Part shown: in pieces, positions 26,924 to 36,086 of the stretch
How positions within the stretch are numbered: position 1 is the first letter of the stretch
How the letters are laid out: each line of letters begins with the position of its first letter
Origin: an uncultured Treponema sp.
GTDB taxonomy: Bacteria > Spirochaetota > Spirochaetia > Treponematales > Treponemataceae
Assembly: GCA_947166355.1 (NCBI GenBank)
Contig: CAMVDX010000010.1
Coordinates: 20,225 to 84,224, forward strand
DNA length: 64,000 nt
Reading direction: 5' to 3'
Notes under the pieces: generated by a model
The model's database searches: none
What the model saw: only the letters and a program-made list of their open reading frames with translations
Told to the model about the DNA's origin: nothing
Made by a program: the position numbers and the translations under genes

Positions 26924-27853
26924 ATGGTAAAAGCATCAACAGAATATAAGCGGGTTCATAAAGCAGATTATGGCCGCGAAAAAATAGAACTTCTCTACCA
27001 CGACCAGTGGATAGCAGTAATCAATAAACCAAGCGGGCTTCTTTCTGTTCCTTATCCCGGAAGTAAGGTTCGTACCGCACAGTTGGTTCTTGAAGAAATG
27101 CTTCGTAAACAGGGTGAGGTTAACTCAAAGCATAAGCCTTATGTAGTTCACCGCCTGGACCGCGACACAAGCGGAGTTATGATGTTTGCCCTTACCGAGC
27201 AGGCTCAGGAAAAAATCATGAACAGCTGGCATCAGATGGTAACAGAGCGCCTCTATCATGCAGTCGCAGAAATCAGCCGCAATGCAGAGCCTCTGCCGGA
27301 ATCTGGGCTTATTGATGATCCACTTGCCCAGAATGCTCATAACGTCGGCTTTGTTCCAAAAAAGGGTGATAAAGATAATAAAGGGCATGACTTTAAAACT
27401 GTTGCGGCCCGCACCAATTACAAAATGATTTTGCAGGGATCGACTCATATTCTTTTTGAACTATCGCTTGATACCGGAAAGAAAAATCAGATTCGTGCTC
27501 ACCTTGCAGCTCATGGATATCCTCTTGCTGGAGATGAAGAGCACCGTGCTCATACAGATCCTTTCAACCGGCTTTGTCTGCATGCCAGAACTCTTGAGTT
27601 TGACCATCCTTTTACCGGCGAGCATATGAAGTTTGAAGTTCCGGAGCCGGAAGAGTGGGGTGAGTATGTAAAAAAAGGCGATAAACATCCGAAAAAGCCC
27701 GTTTGGGATTTACCGCAGAATCGCCCACATACAGCGCATTCTGCATCGCGCGGCCAACACCGCGACGAACTTCAGCTCGGTCAGCGCCGGCTTTCCGCCA
27801 AAGATAAAGCCCACATGGATTTTATAAAAAGTGGAAAATCTTTTAGAAAATAG
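26924..27853 (+). CDS. RluA-family pseudouridine synthase
   Basis: VINKPSGLLSVP, VVHRLDRDTSGVMMFA, KKNQIRAHLAAHGYPLAGD, LCLHARTLEFDHP. Confidence 0.93.
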   Translation: MVKASTEYKRVHKADYGREKIELLYHDQWIAVINKPSGLLSVPYPGSKVRTAQLVLEEMLRKQGEVNSKHKPYVVHRLDRDTSGVMMFALTEQAQEKIMNSWHQMVTERLYHAVAEISRNAEPLPESGLIDDPLAQNAHNVGFVPKKGDKDNKGHDFKTVAARTNYKMILQGSTHILFELSLDTGKKNQIRAHLAAHGYPLAGDEEHRAHTDPFNRLCLHARTLEFDHPFTGEHMKFEVPEPEEWGEYVKKGDKHPKKPVWDLPQNRPHTAHSASRGQHRDELQLGQRRLSAKDKAHMDFIKSGKSFRK

Positions 27854-27867
27854 ATATATTATAGATA

Positions 27868-28013
27868 TGGGTTGCTTCGCACTTCGTGCTCGCAATGACG
27901 TTACACTTCGTGCTCGCAATGACGTTACACTTCGCGTTTGCAATGACGTTGCATAGCGTGCGTATTATTCGTCATTGCGAGGAGTGAGCGAAGCGAACGA
28001 CGTGGCAATCTAC
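27868..28013. repeat. Family-A repeats with internal ~24 bp tandem copies
   Basis: CACTTCGTGCTCGCAATGACGTTA repeated with variation; ends CGTCATTGCGAGGAGTGAGCGAAGCGAACGACGTGGCAATC. Confidence 0.8.
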
Positions 28014-28027
28014 AATAAGGAGACCTC

Positions 28028-28807
28028 ATGGAATCAAAAGGCTACATTCACCAGCTCGAAAGCTTCGGCTGTGCAGACGGACCGGGAAGCCGTTTTATTA
28101 TTTTCTTTTCAGGCTGCCCTCTGCGCTGCCTTTACTGCCACAATCCGGATACCTGGAAAATGACAGACGGAAAGCTCTACACTGTAGAAGAGCTTGTAAA
28201 CGAAGCAATGACCTGCAAGGAATACTGGGGCAAAAAGGGCGGTGTAACCGTTAGTGGAGGAGAGCCTCTTTTTCAGATTGATTTTCTGATTGAACTTTTT
28301 ACTGCCTTTAAGAAGCTTGGTGTTAATACCTGTATTGATACTTCCGGTGCTCCTTTCCGTAACGGCGAAGCTGCTGATGCTTCAGAAGAAGATAAAGCCT
28401 GGTTTGCAAAGTTCCAGAAGCTTATGGAAGTAACGGATATTCTTTTGATGGATATCAAGCATATCAACGAAGATGAGCATATTAAGCTTACCGGCAAGTC
28501 TGGAAAAAATATCCGCGAGATGTTTGCTTATCTCGACAAAATCAATAAGCCAATCTGGATTCGCCACGTACTTGTTCCTGGCATTACTGATAATGATGAA
28601 TACCTCACTCAGACCCGTGACTTTATCCGTACACTTCACAACGTTGAGCGTGTTGAGATTCTTCCATATCACGGACTTGGCGCCATGAAGTACAAGGATT
28701 TGGGAATAGATTATGTTCTTAAAGACCTCGAAAGTCCTACACTCGAGCGGGTAGCAAATGCCAAGAAAATCCTTGAGTGTGATAAATATACTAAGTGGAG
28801 CGAGTAA
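28028..28807 (+). CDS. pflA: Pyruvate formate-lyase activating enzyme
   Basis: GCPLRCLYCHNPDTW (radical SAM CX3CX2C), VTVSGGEPLFQ, MDIKH. Confidence 0.93.
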   Translation: MESKGYIHQLESFGCADGPGSRFIIFFSGCPLRCLYCHNPDTWKMTDGKLYTVEELVNEAMTCKEYWGKKGGVTVSGGEPLFQIDFLIELFTAFKKLGVNTCIDTSGAPFRNGEAADASEEDKAWFAKFQKLMEVTDILLMDIKHINEDEHIKLTGKSGKNIREMFAYLDKINKPIWIRHVLVPGITDNDEYLTQTRDFIRTLHNVERVEILPYHGLGAMKYKDLGIDYVLKDLESPTLERVANAKKILECDKYTKWSE

Positions 28808-28809
28808 AA

Positions 28810-28894
28810 TAGATTGCCACGGCTTCGCCTCGCAATGACAAAGTTCGGTCGTCATTGCGACCCCGAGCATAGCGAAGGGGGAAGCAATCCATAA
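28810..28894. repeat. Family-A palindromic repeat
   Basis: AGATTGCCACGGCTTCGCCTCGCAATGACA..GTCATTGCGACCCCGAGCATAGCGAAGGGGGAAGCAATCC. Confidence 0.85.
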
Positions 28895-28907
28895 TTAGGA
28901 GATATCA

Positions 28908-29312
28908 ATGAGTAAATACTTAGACCGCGCAAAAGAAATCCGCGCAATTGTTGAACCACATCATAACTGTGCACAGTCAGTGCTTATGTCTTTTACCCAG
29001 AGCCTGAACTTAGACGACGAAACCGCTTACAAAATTGCTACAGCCTTTGGTGGCGGTATGAAGTCGGGAATTACCTGCGGTGTAATTACAGGCGGCCTTA
29101 TGGTACTCGGTCTTTTTGATGTTGATGCCCCTGAAGATACTCAGGCACTCGTTAAATATTTTCAGAGCCGTCACAGTGATATGTTGAACTGTGCCGACCT
29201 CCTCAAAGCCAATGCCGCAGCCGGCGGAACCCGTAAACCTCACTGCGACGCCCTCGTTTACGAGATGGTAGAATATGTAGAAAAGATTCTCAAAGAAAAA
29301 GGAAAAATCTGA
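28908..29312 (+). CDS. C-GCAxxG-C-C family (putative redox) protein
   Basis: HHNCAQSVLMSF, FGGGMKSGITCGVITGGLMVLGL, two C-terminal Cys. Confidence 0.85.
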   Translation: MSKYLDRAKEIRAIVEPHHNCAQSVLMSFTQSLNLDDETAYKIATAFGGGMKSGITCGVITGGLMVLGLFDVDAPEDTQALVKYFQSRHSDMLNCADLLKANAAAGGTRKPHCDALVYEMVEYVEKILKEKGKI

Positions 29313-29403
29313 TGTTAACAACCTCATATTCCGATATGAGGTACCTCATTTTAATATTGTAAAAAAATCTCATGACTGTATTATTTACGGCGTGAGGTTT
29401 TTT

Positions 29404-30801
29404 ATGAAGAAATTATTCTTGATTTTGATGATGGCTTTGAGTACAGCCTGCCCGATGCTTTTCGCCGCTTCCTTTACCCAGAACGATTCCCGTCTTTCGC
29501 ATTTTACTGAATATCTTGATGAGATAAACAAAGCCTACCACATTCCTGGAATGGCAGTTCTTATCACAAATCCGGATGAAACTCTGCTTGAAAAAGCTTA
29601 CGGCCAGTGCACAAGTCTGGATCAGCTCTTTTATATCGGTTCAATGAGTAAGTCTTATACTGCGGTCTGCATTATGCAGCTGGTTGAGAAAGGTCTTGTA
29701 AAGCTTGAAGATGACATTTCTGTTTATCTTCCGGATTATAAGTTTTCAAGGCCGGTTACAGTTCTTGCGCTGTTAAATCATACAAGTGGCTTTGATACAC
29801 ATGCAAAGCTTTACAATGTTAGGCAAAAAGATTCTTATGGACACTATGAATATGCAAACGTAAATTATGATTTGCTTGGAAAAATCATAGAAGCAGTCAG
29901 CGGTCAGACTTATGAAAACTATATTCAGCAGAATCTTTTTGAGCCGCTTGATATGGATGCTTCACGAGCAAATGCCCGGGCTGTAAAGGATAGTCCTAAA
30001 CTGCTTTTAGGTAACCGAAATTACTTTGGATTTTTTAAGCAGGGTCAGACTGATATTCCGACAGAAAAATCCTGGTTTCATGAGCCGGCCGGTTATATTG
30101 CAACAACACCACATAATCACGCAAAGTATTTGAGAATGTATCTGAATGAAGGAAAGTCGGGCGGTTCTGAGAACTCGGAGAATTCAGGTAATTCAGAAAA
30201 TTCAGCAGCCCTGATTCTAAGCCCTGAAAGTATTCAGAAAATGTGGTTTAAAAATGTCAGTGAGGAGTCAAAGCAGTTTGACGTTTATTACGGCATGGGT
30301 TGGAATTACATGAACTGGCAGGGACAGCCAATGCTCTTCCATGGCGGTCAGGTTGAAAATGGGATTACTTTTCAGTATATCCTTCCCGACAAAAAGCTCG
30401 CCGTCTGTTTTATGATAAATGCCAGCGACTATCTTGTGATGAATAACCTTATGAACAACGTTATTTTTGATAGTGTGGCTATTCTGAACGGGGAAGAGGT
30501 TCCTGTAATAAATCATACCAAATGGTTTTTACTTCACCTTGCTTTGAATGCTATTTATTTTGTTATGGCAGGTCTTTCTGTGTTCTTCCTGATTAAAGTC
30601 AGAAAAACAATTCCTTGTATTATCTGCTTCCTTGTGTGGCCGCTTTTCCTTCTTACCTTTACAAAGCTTTTGCTGTCAACTCCGCTTTGGGTTGTAAGAC
30701 TTTTCGTACCTGATTTTTACGGAGTGATTATTGTCAGCGCTGTAATTGCATTTGCCGGCGGCCTGATAAGACTGTTTCGAAAATTTATTTTTGATAAATG
30801 A
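29404..30801 (+). CDS. Serine hydrolase (beta-lactamase/PBP-like) with C-terminal TM segments
   Basis: ATG 29404; signal peptide; IGSMSKSYTAVCIMQ (SxxK), YANVNYDLLGK (YxN), LFHGGQVENG. Confidence 0.88.
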   Translation: MKKLFLILMMALSTACPMLFAASFTQNDSRLSHFTEYLDEINKAYHIPGMAVLITNPDETLLEKAYGQCTSLDQLFYIGSMSKSYTAVCIMQLVEKGLVKLEDDISVYLPDYKFSRPVTVLALLNHTSGFDTHAKLYNVRQKDSYGHYEYANVNYDLLGKIIEAVSGQTYENYIQQNLFEPLDMDASRANARAVKDSPKLLLGNRNYFGFFKQGQTDIPTEKSWFHEPAGYIATTPHNHAKYLRMYLNEGKSGGSENSENSGNSENSAALILSPESIQKMWFKNVSEESKQFDVYYGMGWNYMNWQGQPMLFHGGQVENGITFQYILPDKKLAVCFMINASDYLVMNNLMNNVIFDSVAILNGEEVPVINHTKWFLLHLALNAIYFVMAGLSVFFLIKVRKTIPCIICFLVWPLFLLTFTKLLLSTPLWVVRLFVPDFYGVIIVSAVIAFAGGLIRLFRKFIFDK

Positions 30802-31519
30802 TTTTCGCGTTTGAATAAATAGAAAGAAAACCGATGCGGTCGCCGGTCTCAAGAATGTGATAAAGCTTATTGAGACGATTTTGAACGGTTCCGAGAGTCA
30901 GTTCAAAATCAATGGCGATTGCTTCGTATTTTACTCCCTGCTGAATAAGCTCCAGCCACTGGGCGTCACGCTTTGTTGTTTCAGGATAATCTGCAATATT
31001 CAAAACCTTGTCTTCAGCATTTTGTGATTTCATGTATTCATACAAAATAAAAATGATACAGAAGGTGATGGGGATAAGCTGAATTGCGTCAAAGGCTCTG
31101 TTAAAGAAAGTCTCTCTTCCAAATCTGAGTCCCGAAAAAAATGGAACAAGGTAGAGTAGTAAAATCCCGATGATTTTCGGCACCTTATGACATCTGAAAA
31201 ATCCTCGTATCCAGAGCAGCAGAACCGCGAGCTCCATCAGAATAACAGGAAATGCCGGATTCGAATCTCCTATAGAATTTGTGATAGAAAAATACAAAAG
31301 TGACGGAACAAATAAAGCAAGCTTTTCAGGCTTTGCAATTATAAAAGCTAAAATTACCAGACTGACCGGCCCGAATACAAGTCCGAATATGCAGGGATAA
31401 TCATGCAGGAAAAAAACATCATAAACAGCATGCCCTGTCAGATAAAGAAGAATTGCAATGAAAAGAATTGAAACCAGACGGATAAAGCGCAGAAAGCTTT
31501 TGGAATAAATTGACTTCAT
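30785..31519 (-). CDS. Membrane protein with C-terminal HTH-like domain
   Basis: Several TM segments, then LIQQGVKYEAIAIDFELTLGTVQNRLNKLYHIL (HTH-like). Overlaps the convergent serine hydrolase gene by 17 nt. Confidence 0.7.
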   Translation of the reverse strand: MKSIYSKSFLRFIRLVSILFIAILLYLTGHAVYDVFFLHDYPCIFGLVFGPVSLVILAFIIAKPEKLALFVPSLLYFSITNSIGDSNPAFPVILMELAVLLLWIRGFFRCHKVPKIIGILLLYLVPFFSGLRFGRETFFNRAFDAIQLIPITFCIIFILYEYMKSQNAEDKVLNIADYPETTKRDAQWLELIQQGVKYEAIAIDFELTLGTVQNRLNKLYHILETGDRIGFLSIYSNAKIIYQK

Positions 31520-31582
31520 ATATTAATTATATTGTGGTAACTTCTTTTTTTCTATATAATATTTGCATTATTTCAGTTATAA

Positions 31583-31611
31583 AGTCATTGCCGTGCCTGA
31601 CACGGCAATCT
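31583..31611. repeat. Family-B palindromic repeat
   Basis: AGTCATTGCCGTGCCTGACACGGCAATCT upstream of gatB. Confidence 0.85.
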
Positions 31612-31634
31612 AGATATTCAAATTGAGGATAAAA

Positions 31635-33170
31635 ATGATAGATAAGTGGGAAATTGTAATCGGTTGCGAAATTCATACTCAGCTTTTGACTAAAACCAAG
31701 GCCTTTTGTGCCTGCGAAAACCGCTACGGCGGAATGCCAGATACCCGCGTGTGTCCTGTATGTCTGGGACTTCCGGGCGCTATGCCACGTATTTCAAAAG
31801 GTTATGTAGAACTCGGAGCCGTTGCTGGTCAGGCGCTCAACTGCAATATTGCACGCTTTACAAAATTCGACCGCAAGCATTACTTTTACCCTGACCTTGC
31901 AAAAGGCTATCAGATTACTCAGTATGATATTCCACTTTGTACAGACGGTTATGTAGACCTTCCGTTCAGAAGCTACCCAAAGGATGAACAGCCGGGCGGT
32001 GCAAAGTGCCGCGAAAAGAACTTTATCGGCCAGAATTGTATCGTAGGTGATGGAAAATACCGCCGTGTCCGCGTAGAACGCATTCACCTTGAGGAAGACG
32101 TAGGTAAGTCTCTTCACCTTCAGGGCGCTCACTCTTACATCGACTACAACCGCTGTGGTACACCACTTATCGAAATTGTAACAAAACCTGATATGACTTC
32201 TCCTGAAGAAGCCGCTCTCTTTATGCAGACTGTTCAGGAAATCCTGCGTTACGTAAAGGTAACAAACGGTAACCTCGAAGAAGGTAACATGCGCTGCGAT
32301 GCCAATATCAACCTCAACGTTTGGGAAGACGGAAAGCTCTGGCACACACCAATTTCCGAAATCAAGAACCTGAACTCTTTCAAGGCAATCCGCGAGGCTT
32401 GTACTTACGAAGCACAGCGCCAGCTCAAAGAGTTCCAGGAAGACCGTCAGGAATTCAATCCTGGCTTCAAAGTTACTATGGGTTGGGATGAAGAAAAAGG
32501 ACAGACCGTTGTTCAGCGTACAAAGAACTCTTTCGTAGACTACCGCTTTACAACTGAACCTGATATTAAGCCTTTCACTGTAAGCGAAGAACTTATTGCA
32601 AACGCAAAAGAAAAGGTAGGCGAGCTTCCTGAAGCAAAACGCCAGCGCTATAAGGCTCAGTACGGCATGACAGATTTCGACGTAGAAACAATTACTTCTA
32701 CCCGCGACCTGGCTCTCTTCTTTGAAGATGCCGCAACAAAATCAAAGAATCCTAAACGCGCAGTAAACCTTATTCTTGCAGAACTCCTTGCAGTTCTCAA
32801 CGAAAAGAAAATTGCCATTACAGATATCAGCTTAACACCGGCTCACATTGCAGAGCTTGCCGATGCCCTCGAGGATGGAAAGATTACATCAAAGCAGGGT
32901 AAGGAAGTGTTCGCCGAAATGCTTGAAACAAACAAAATGCCGTCAATTATCATAAAAGAGAAGGGCATGGAAGTTGTAAGCGATGCCGGCGAAATCGATA
33001 AGATTGTTCAGGACGTAATTGCCGCTAACCCTAAGGCTATTGAAGACTACAAGGGCGGAAAGACAAATGTTGTGGGCTGGCTCATGGGGCAGGTTATGAA
33101 ACAGTCACATGGTAAGGCTAACCCTAAGCAGGCAACTGAACTGCTTACAAAACATTTGGCAGAATTATAA
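31635..33170 (+). CDS. gatB: Asp-tRNA(Asn)/Glu-tRNA(Gln) amidotransferase subunit B
   Basis: WEIVIGCEIHTQLLTKTKAFC, LEEDVGKSLH, YNRCGTPLIEIVT, EEGNMRCDANINL, C-terminal GatB tail. Confidence 0.96.
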   Translation: MIDKWEIVIGCEIHTQLLTKTKAFCACENRYGGMPDTRVCPVCLGLPGAMPRISKGYVELGAVAGQALNCNIARFTKFDRKHYFYPDLAKGYQITQYDIPLCTDGYVDLPFRSYPKDEQPGGAKCREKNFIGQNCIVGDGKYRRVRVERIHLEEDVGKSLHLQGAHSYIDYNRCGTPLIEIVTKPDMTSPEEAALFMQTVQEILRYVKVTNGNLEEGNMRCDANINLNVWEDGKLWHTPISEIKNLNSFKAIREACTYEAQRQLKEFQEDRQEFNPGFKVTMGWDEEKGQTVVQRTKNSFVDYRFTTEPDIKPFTVSEELIANAKEKVGELPEAKRQRYKAQYGMTDFDVETITSTRDLALFFEDAATKSKNPKRAVNLILAELLAVLNEKKIAITDISLTPAHIAELADALEDGKITSKQGKEVFAEMLETNKMPSIIIKEKGMEVVSDAGEIDKIVQDVIAANPKAIEDYKGGKTNVVGWLMGQVMKQSHGKANPKQATELLTKHLAEL

Positions 33171-33215
33171 CCTGCCCCATTTCATGGGACCGCTCGATAA
33201 ATCTCGCGAGCATTT

Positions 33216-33270
33216 CAGAAGTAGAAGCTAAAAAACAGTCCCGATGGACTGTTTTTTTTAACGCTTCTGC
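33216..33270. repeat. Family-E hairpin downstream of gatB
   Basis: AGAAGTAGAAGCTAAAAAACAGTCC-CGAT-GGACTGTTTTTTTTAACGCTTCTGC. Confidence 0.65.
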
Positions 33271-33278
33271 TATTTGAG

Positions 33279-33359
33279 CAGGTTATGAAGCAGTCTCACG
33301 GTAAAGCTAACCCTAAGCAGGCAACAGAACTTCTTAATAAACATCTTGCAGCATTGTAA
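33279..33359 (+). pseudogene. Displaced second copy of the gatB 3' end
   Basis: 81 nt encoding QVMKQSHGKANPKQATELLNKHLAAL*, same length as 33090-33170; 12 nt differences by my count, mostly synonymous. Confidence 0.9.
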
Positions 33360-33362
33360 GTT

Positions 33363-33435
33363 GGTTTCGATACACCGCTAACGCGGCACTCAACCAACGG
33401 TGGTTGAGTAGGCCGAAGGCCGTATCGAAACCACC
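33363..33435. repeat. Paired family-C repeats
   Basis: GGTTTCGATACACCGCTAACGCGGCACTCAACCAACGGTGGTTGAGTAGGCCGAAGGCCGTATCGAAACCACC. Confidence 0.85.
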
Positions 33436-33436
33436 A

Positions 33437-35683
33437 TTACGAATGCAGTTTAATAAACTGTACGAAGTCCTGTTCAGACAGCGGGCGGGAATAGAAGAAT
33501 CCTTGTGCCTGGTCGCATTCAATTGAGCGCAGAAAATCTCTTTGTGCCTGAGTTTCGACACCTTCAAAAACCGTCTGCTTATCAAGATTTTTGCTCAAAT
33601 CAATCAGAATATGAATGAACTTTTCTGATTTTTTATCAATACGCCCTTCTTCATCTGTAGAGGCATCCAGAAATTCCCGGTCAAACTTTAATACATCAAC
33701 TGGAATTTTTGTGAGCATATTAAGAGAAGATTCCCCGCTTCCAAAATCATCCATTGCAACTGTAAAGCCTTCTTTATGCAGTTTTTCTGTAATATCCTGA
33801 AGTGTAGTGTTATCCATTACGGAGCGTTCCAGAATTTCAAGCTGAATAAGATTTGCCGGAATAGAATATTTATTGAAAATTTCCATAAAGTCGTGCATGA
33901 ATTTTTCCGGGCGGTTATGATTACGTGACATATTTACAGAAATCGGTACAACCGGCTGTCCCTTTGAAAGTCTGCCCTGAATGAATTTAAAAACTTCTTC
34001 ATAAACATAATAGTCAAGCTTTGTGATAAAACCATTGCGTTCAAAAAGCGGAATGAATTTATCTGGTGTTAAAAGGCCGAACTTCGGACTGTTCCAGCGA
34101 ACAAGTGCTTCTGCTCCGACAATCTTATCATCTGCAAGCGATATTTTTGGCTGATACATTACAAAAAACTCTTTATCATCAAGAGCCTGCTGCATATGGC
34201 CTTCTATAAAGCGTTCTTCATTGATTTTTTCCAGAAGCTTGGAGTTATAAATTGAATATTGAGTTAAAAGATTGTCTTTTATAGTGCTTTTTGCAAAAGA
34301 GGCTTGACCTATAAGACTCTGGATTGTAGTTTTTTTAGAATTGTCGCCCGGCATATGAAAGGAAACACCAAATTTTGGGAAGAACGGAAGTTCATAGTTT
34401 TTCAGTTCTTCTGAAAATTCATTTATAACATCCTTAAAAGTAGCCATCGCTTTATGAACAGAAGAAATTTTAATAAGAACATAAAAGTGATCTGCAAAGC
34501 CTCTTCCTATAATTGCATGATAACCGCTTATAAAATTGTTTAAGGCCTTTGAATAATAAAGAATCAGTTTATCAGCTGCTTCTTCTCCATAATTCTGATT
34601 GATGAATTTGAAGCCACGTATATCTGCTTCTATAAGCATGAATTTTGCCTTTGGATAAGTTCTCATCATTTTTGCAGCTTCTTTTTCAAAACGCTGTCTT
34701 GTCCAAAGATTTGTAAGAGGATCATATACAGTAGCAATAATTTGCTTGCGCTGGAAAAAGTCCAGGACTTTTGCTTCTATAAATACAAGCAAAACAATTA
34801 TTAAAAATGAAATAATCACAAGCATTAGTTTTTGTCTTTTTTCAGGAGTGTAGATATTTTCAATATCTGTCATAGGAACTTTTATTGCAAGAGTCCAGCC
34901 AGTTTCAGGAATTCTGATTGTCATAAGATACATAAGATTTCCTGCATCATCAATTGTTTTCACAATGGTTGATTTTTTCTGTGCTATATCATGTGAGCCA
35001 GTACCTTTATATTCTTCGTTTTCAGGAGTGTAGGAATGTCCGATAACATCTTTACGCGGGTGAACCATAAAAATACCCTGCCTGTCACAAATCATAAAGG
35101 AATCTTTTGTTCCAAATTTTATTCCAAGAATTTTTTGGGCAAAACTGTCTGTTTTTACAGAGGCTCCGATTACTCCTATTAAGCGATTGTTATTATCATA
35201 AACTGCTTCTTCAACTGCAAAGGTCATTGCCTTTGTTCCGGGCAAATTTCCTAAATCACTAAAGTAATATTTTTGCTTTCCCAGTAACCCCGGATGCTTT
35301 TGAACATGCATTTTTACTTCAGCACCACTTGATAAAATTGCGTTTCCTTCTAAATCAACAAAATATATTCCAAGAAATGAATCATCCATTCTGTAAGAGT
35401 ATTTATGGAAGAAATCTTTTATAACTTCTTTGTTACCTTCGTTAAAAAATTCATCTGCATAAAAAGCATGCAATGAGCTCCTGTAGCTTGCAAGCTGAAG
35501 AGATACGATTTTCTGATAACCTTCTATTGTTTTTTCGAGACTTTCAAAATACTGTGATTCTGCTTTTTTTAAGAAATGATTAGTAAAAAGACTGGAAAGA
35601 GTAAGCACAATAAGCATGAATACAGAGGCTACAAGCAGTGTTGAGATTATTTTTGCTTTTTCGGGCGAAATTGATTTTTTCAC
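33437..35683 (-). CDS. Membrane sensor (Cache-like) with degenerate GGDEF and EAL phosphodiesterase domain
   Basis: TM, extracytoplasmic region, TM; MYQPKISLADDKIVGAEALVRW, MDDFGSGESSLNML; GRGFADHFYVLI replaces GGDEF. Confidence 0.9.
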   Translation of the reverse strand: MKKSISPEKAKIISTLLVASVFMLIVLTLSSLFTNHFLKKAESQYFESLEKTIEGYQKIVSLQLASYRSSLHAFYADEFFNEGNKEVIKDFFHKYSYRMDDSFLGIYFVDLEGNAILSSGAEVKMHVQKHPGLLGKQKYYFSDLGNLPGTKAMTFAVEEAVYDNNNRLIGVIGASVKTDSFAQKILGIKFGTKDSFMICDRQGIFMVHPRKDVIGHSYTPENEEYKGTGSHDIAQKKSTIVKTIDDAGNLMYLMTIRIPETGWTLAIKVPMTDIENIYTPEKRQKLMLVIISFLIIVLLVFIEAKVLDFFQRKQIIATVYDPLTNLWTRQRFEKEAAKMMRTYPKAKFMLIEADIRGFKFINQNYGEEAADKLILYYSKALNNFISGYHAIIGRGFADHFYVLIKISSVHKAMATFKDVINEFSEELKNYELPFFPKFGVSFHMPGDNSKKTTIQSLIGQASFAKSTIKDNLLTQYSIYNSKLLEKINEERFIEGHMQQALDDKEFFVMYQPKISLADDKIVGAEALVRWNSPKFGLLTPDKFIPLFERNGFITKLDYYVYEEVFKFIQGRLSKGQPVVPISVNMSRNHNRPEKFMHDFMEIFNKYSIPANLIQLEILERSVMDNTTLQDITEKLHKEGFTVAMDDFGSGESSLNMLTKIPVDVLKFDREFLDASTDEEGRIDKKSEKFIHILIDLSKNLDKQTVFEGVETQAQRDFLRSIECDQAQGFFYSRPLSEQDFVQFIKLHS

Positions 35684-35900
35684 TAAACCCTTTTCCGAAT
35701 ATTAAGATTTCCTTCCACCATTTAAAATCATAGCACAGTTTTAAATAAAGTCAAAAGAATATTTTTTTATATTATAGAAAAGATTGTATGTCTGCTAAAA
35801 AGGAATTGAGATGAAGAACTGCTCAAATATGCTTTATAAATGGCAATAAAGTTATGAAAAAATGGAATAAATATGCAGAAGAACTTGTTTTTAACTTTAA

Positions 35901-35934
35901 GAAAACGTTGTAGTTGACAATGAAAACGTTTTCG
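35901..35934 (+). promoter_or_regulatory. Candidate LacI-family operator pair flanking a TTGACA -35-like box
   Basis: GAAAACGTTGTA (35901-35912), TTGACA (35914-35919), palindrome GAAAACGTTTTC (35922-35933). Confidence 0.55.
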
Positions 35935-36086
35935 CTTGAAAAAAAATGAAAAGTTAAACGATTAACTTGCTCAAATTTCACTGAAATTTGATATTTTTAT
36001 TTTGCAAATTCAATGTATTTGAGTTACAATAATATTTGTTAGGGTGTATGCCCTATTAAAAAAAAACTTTACAAGAGGAAAGGAAA

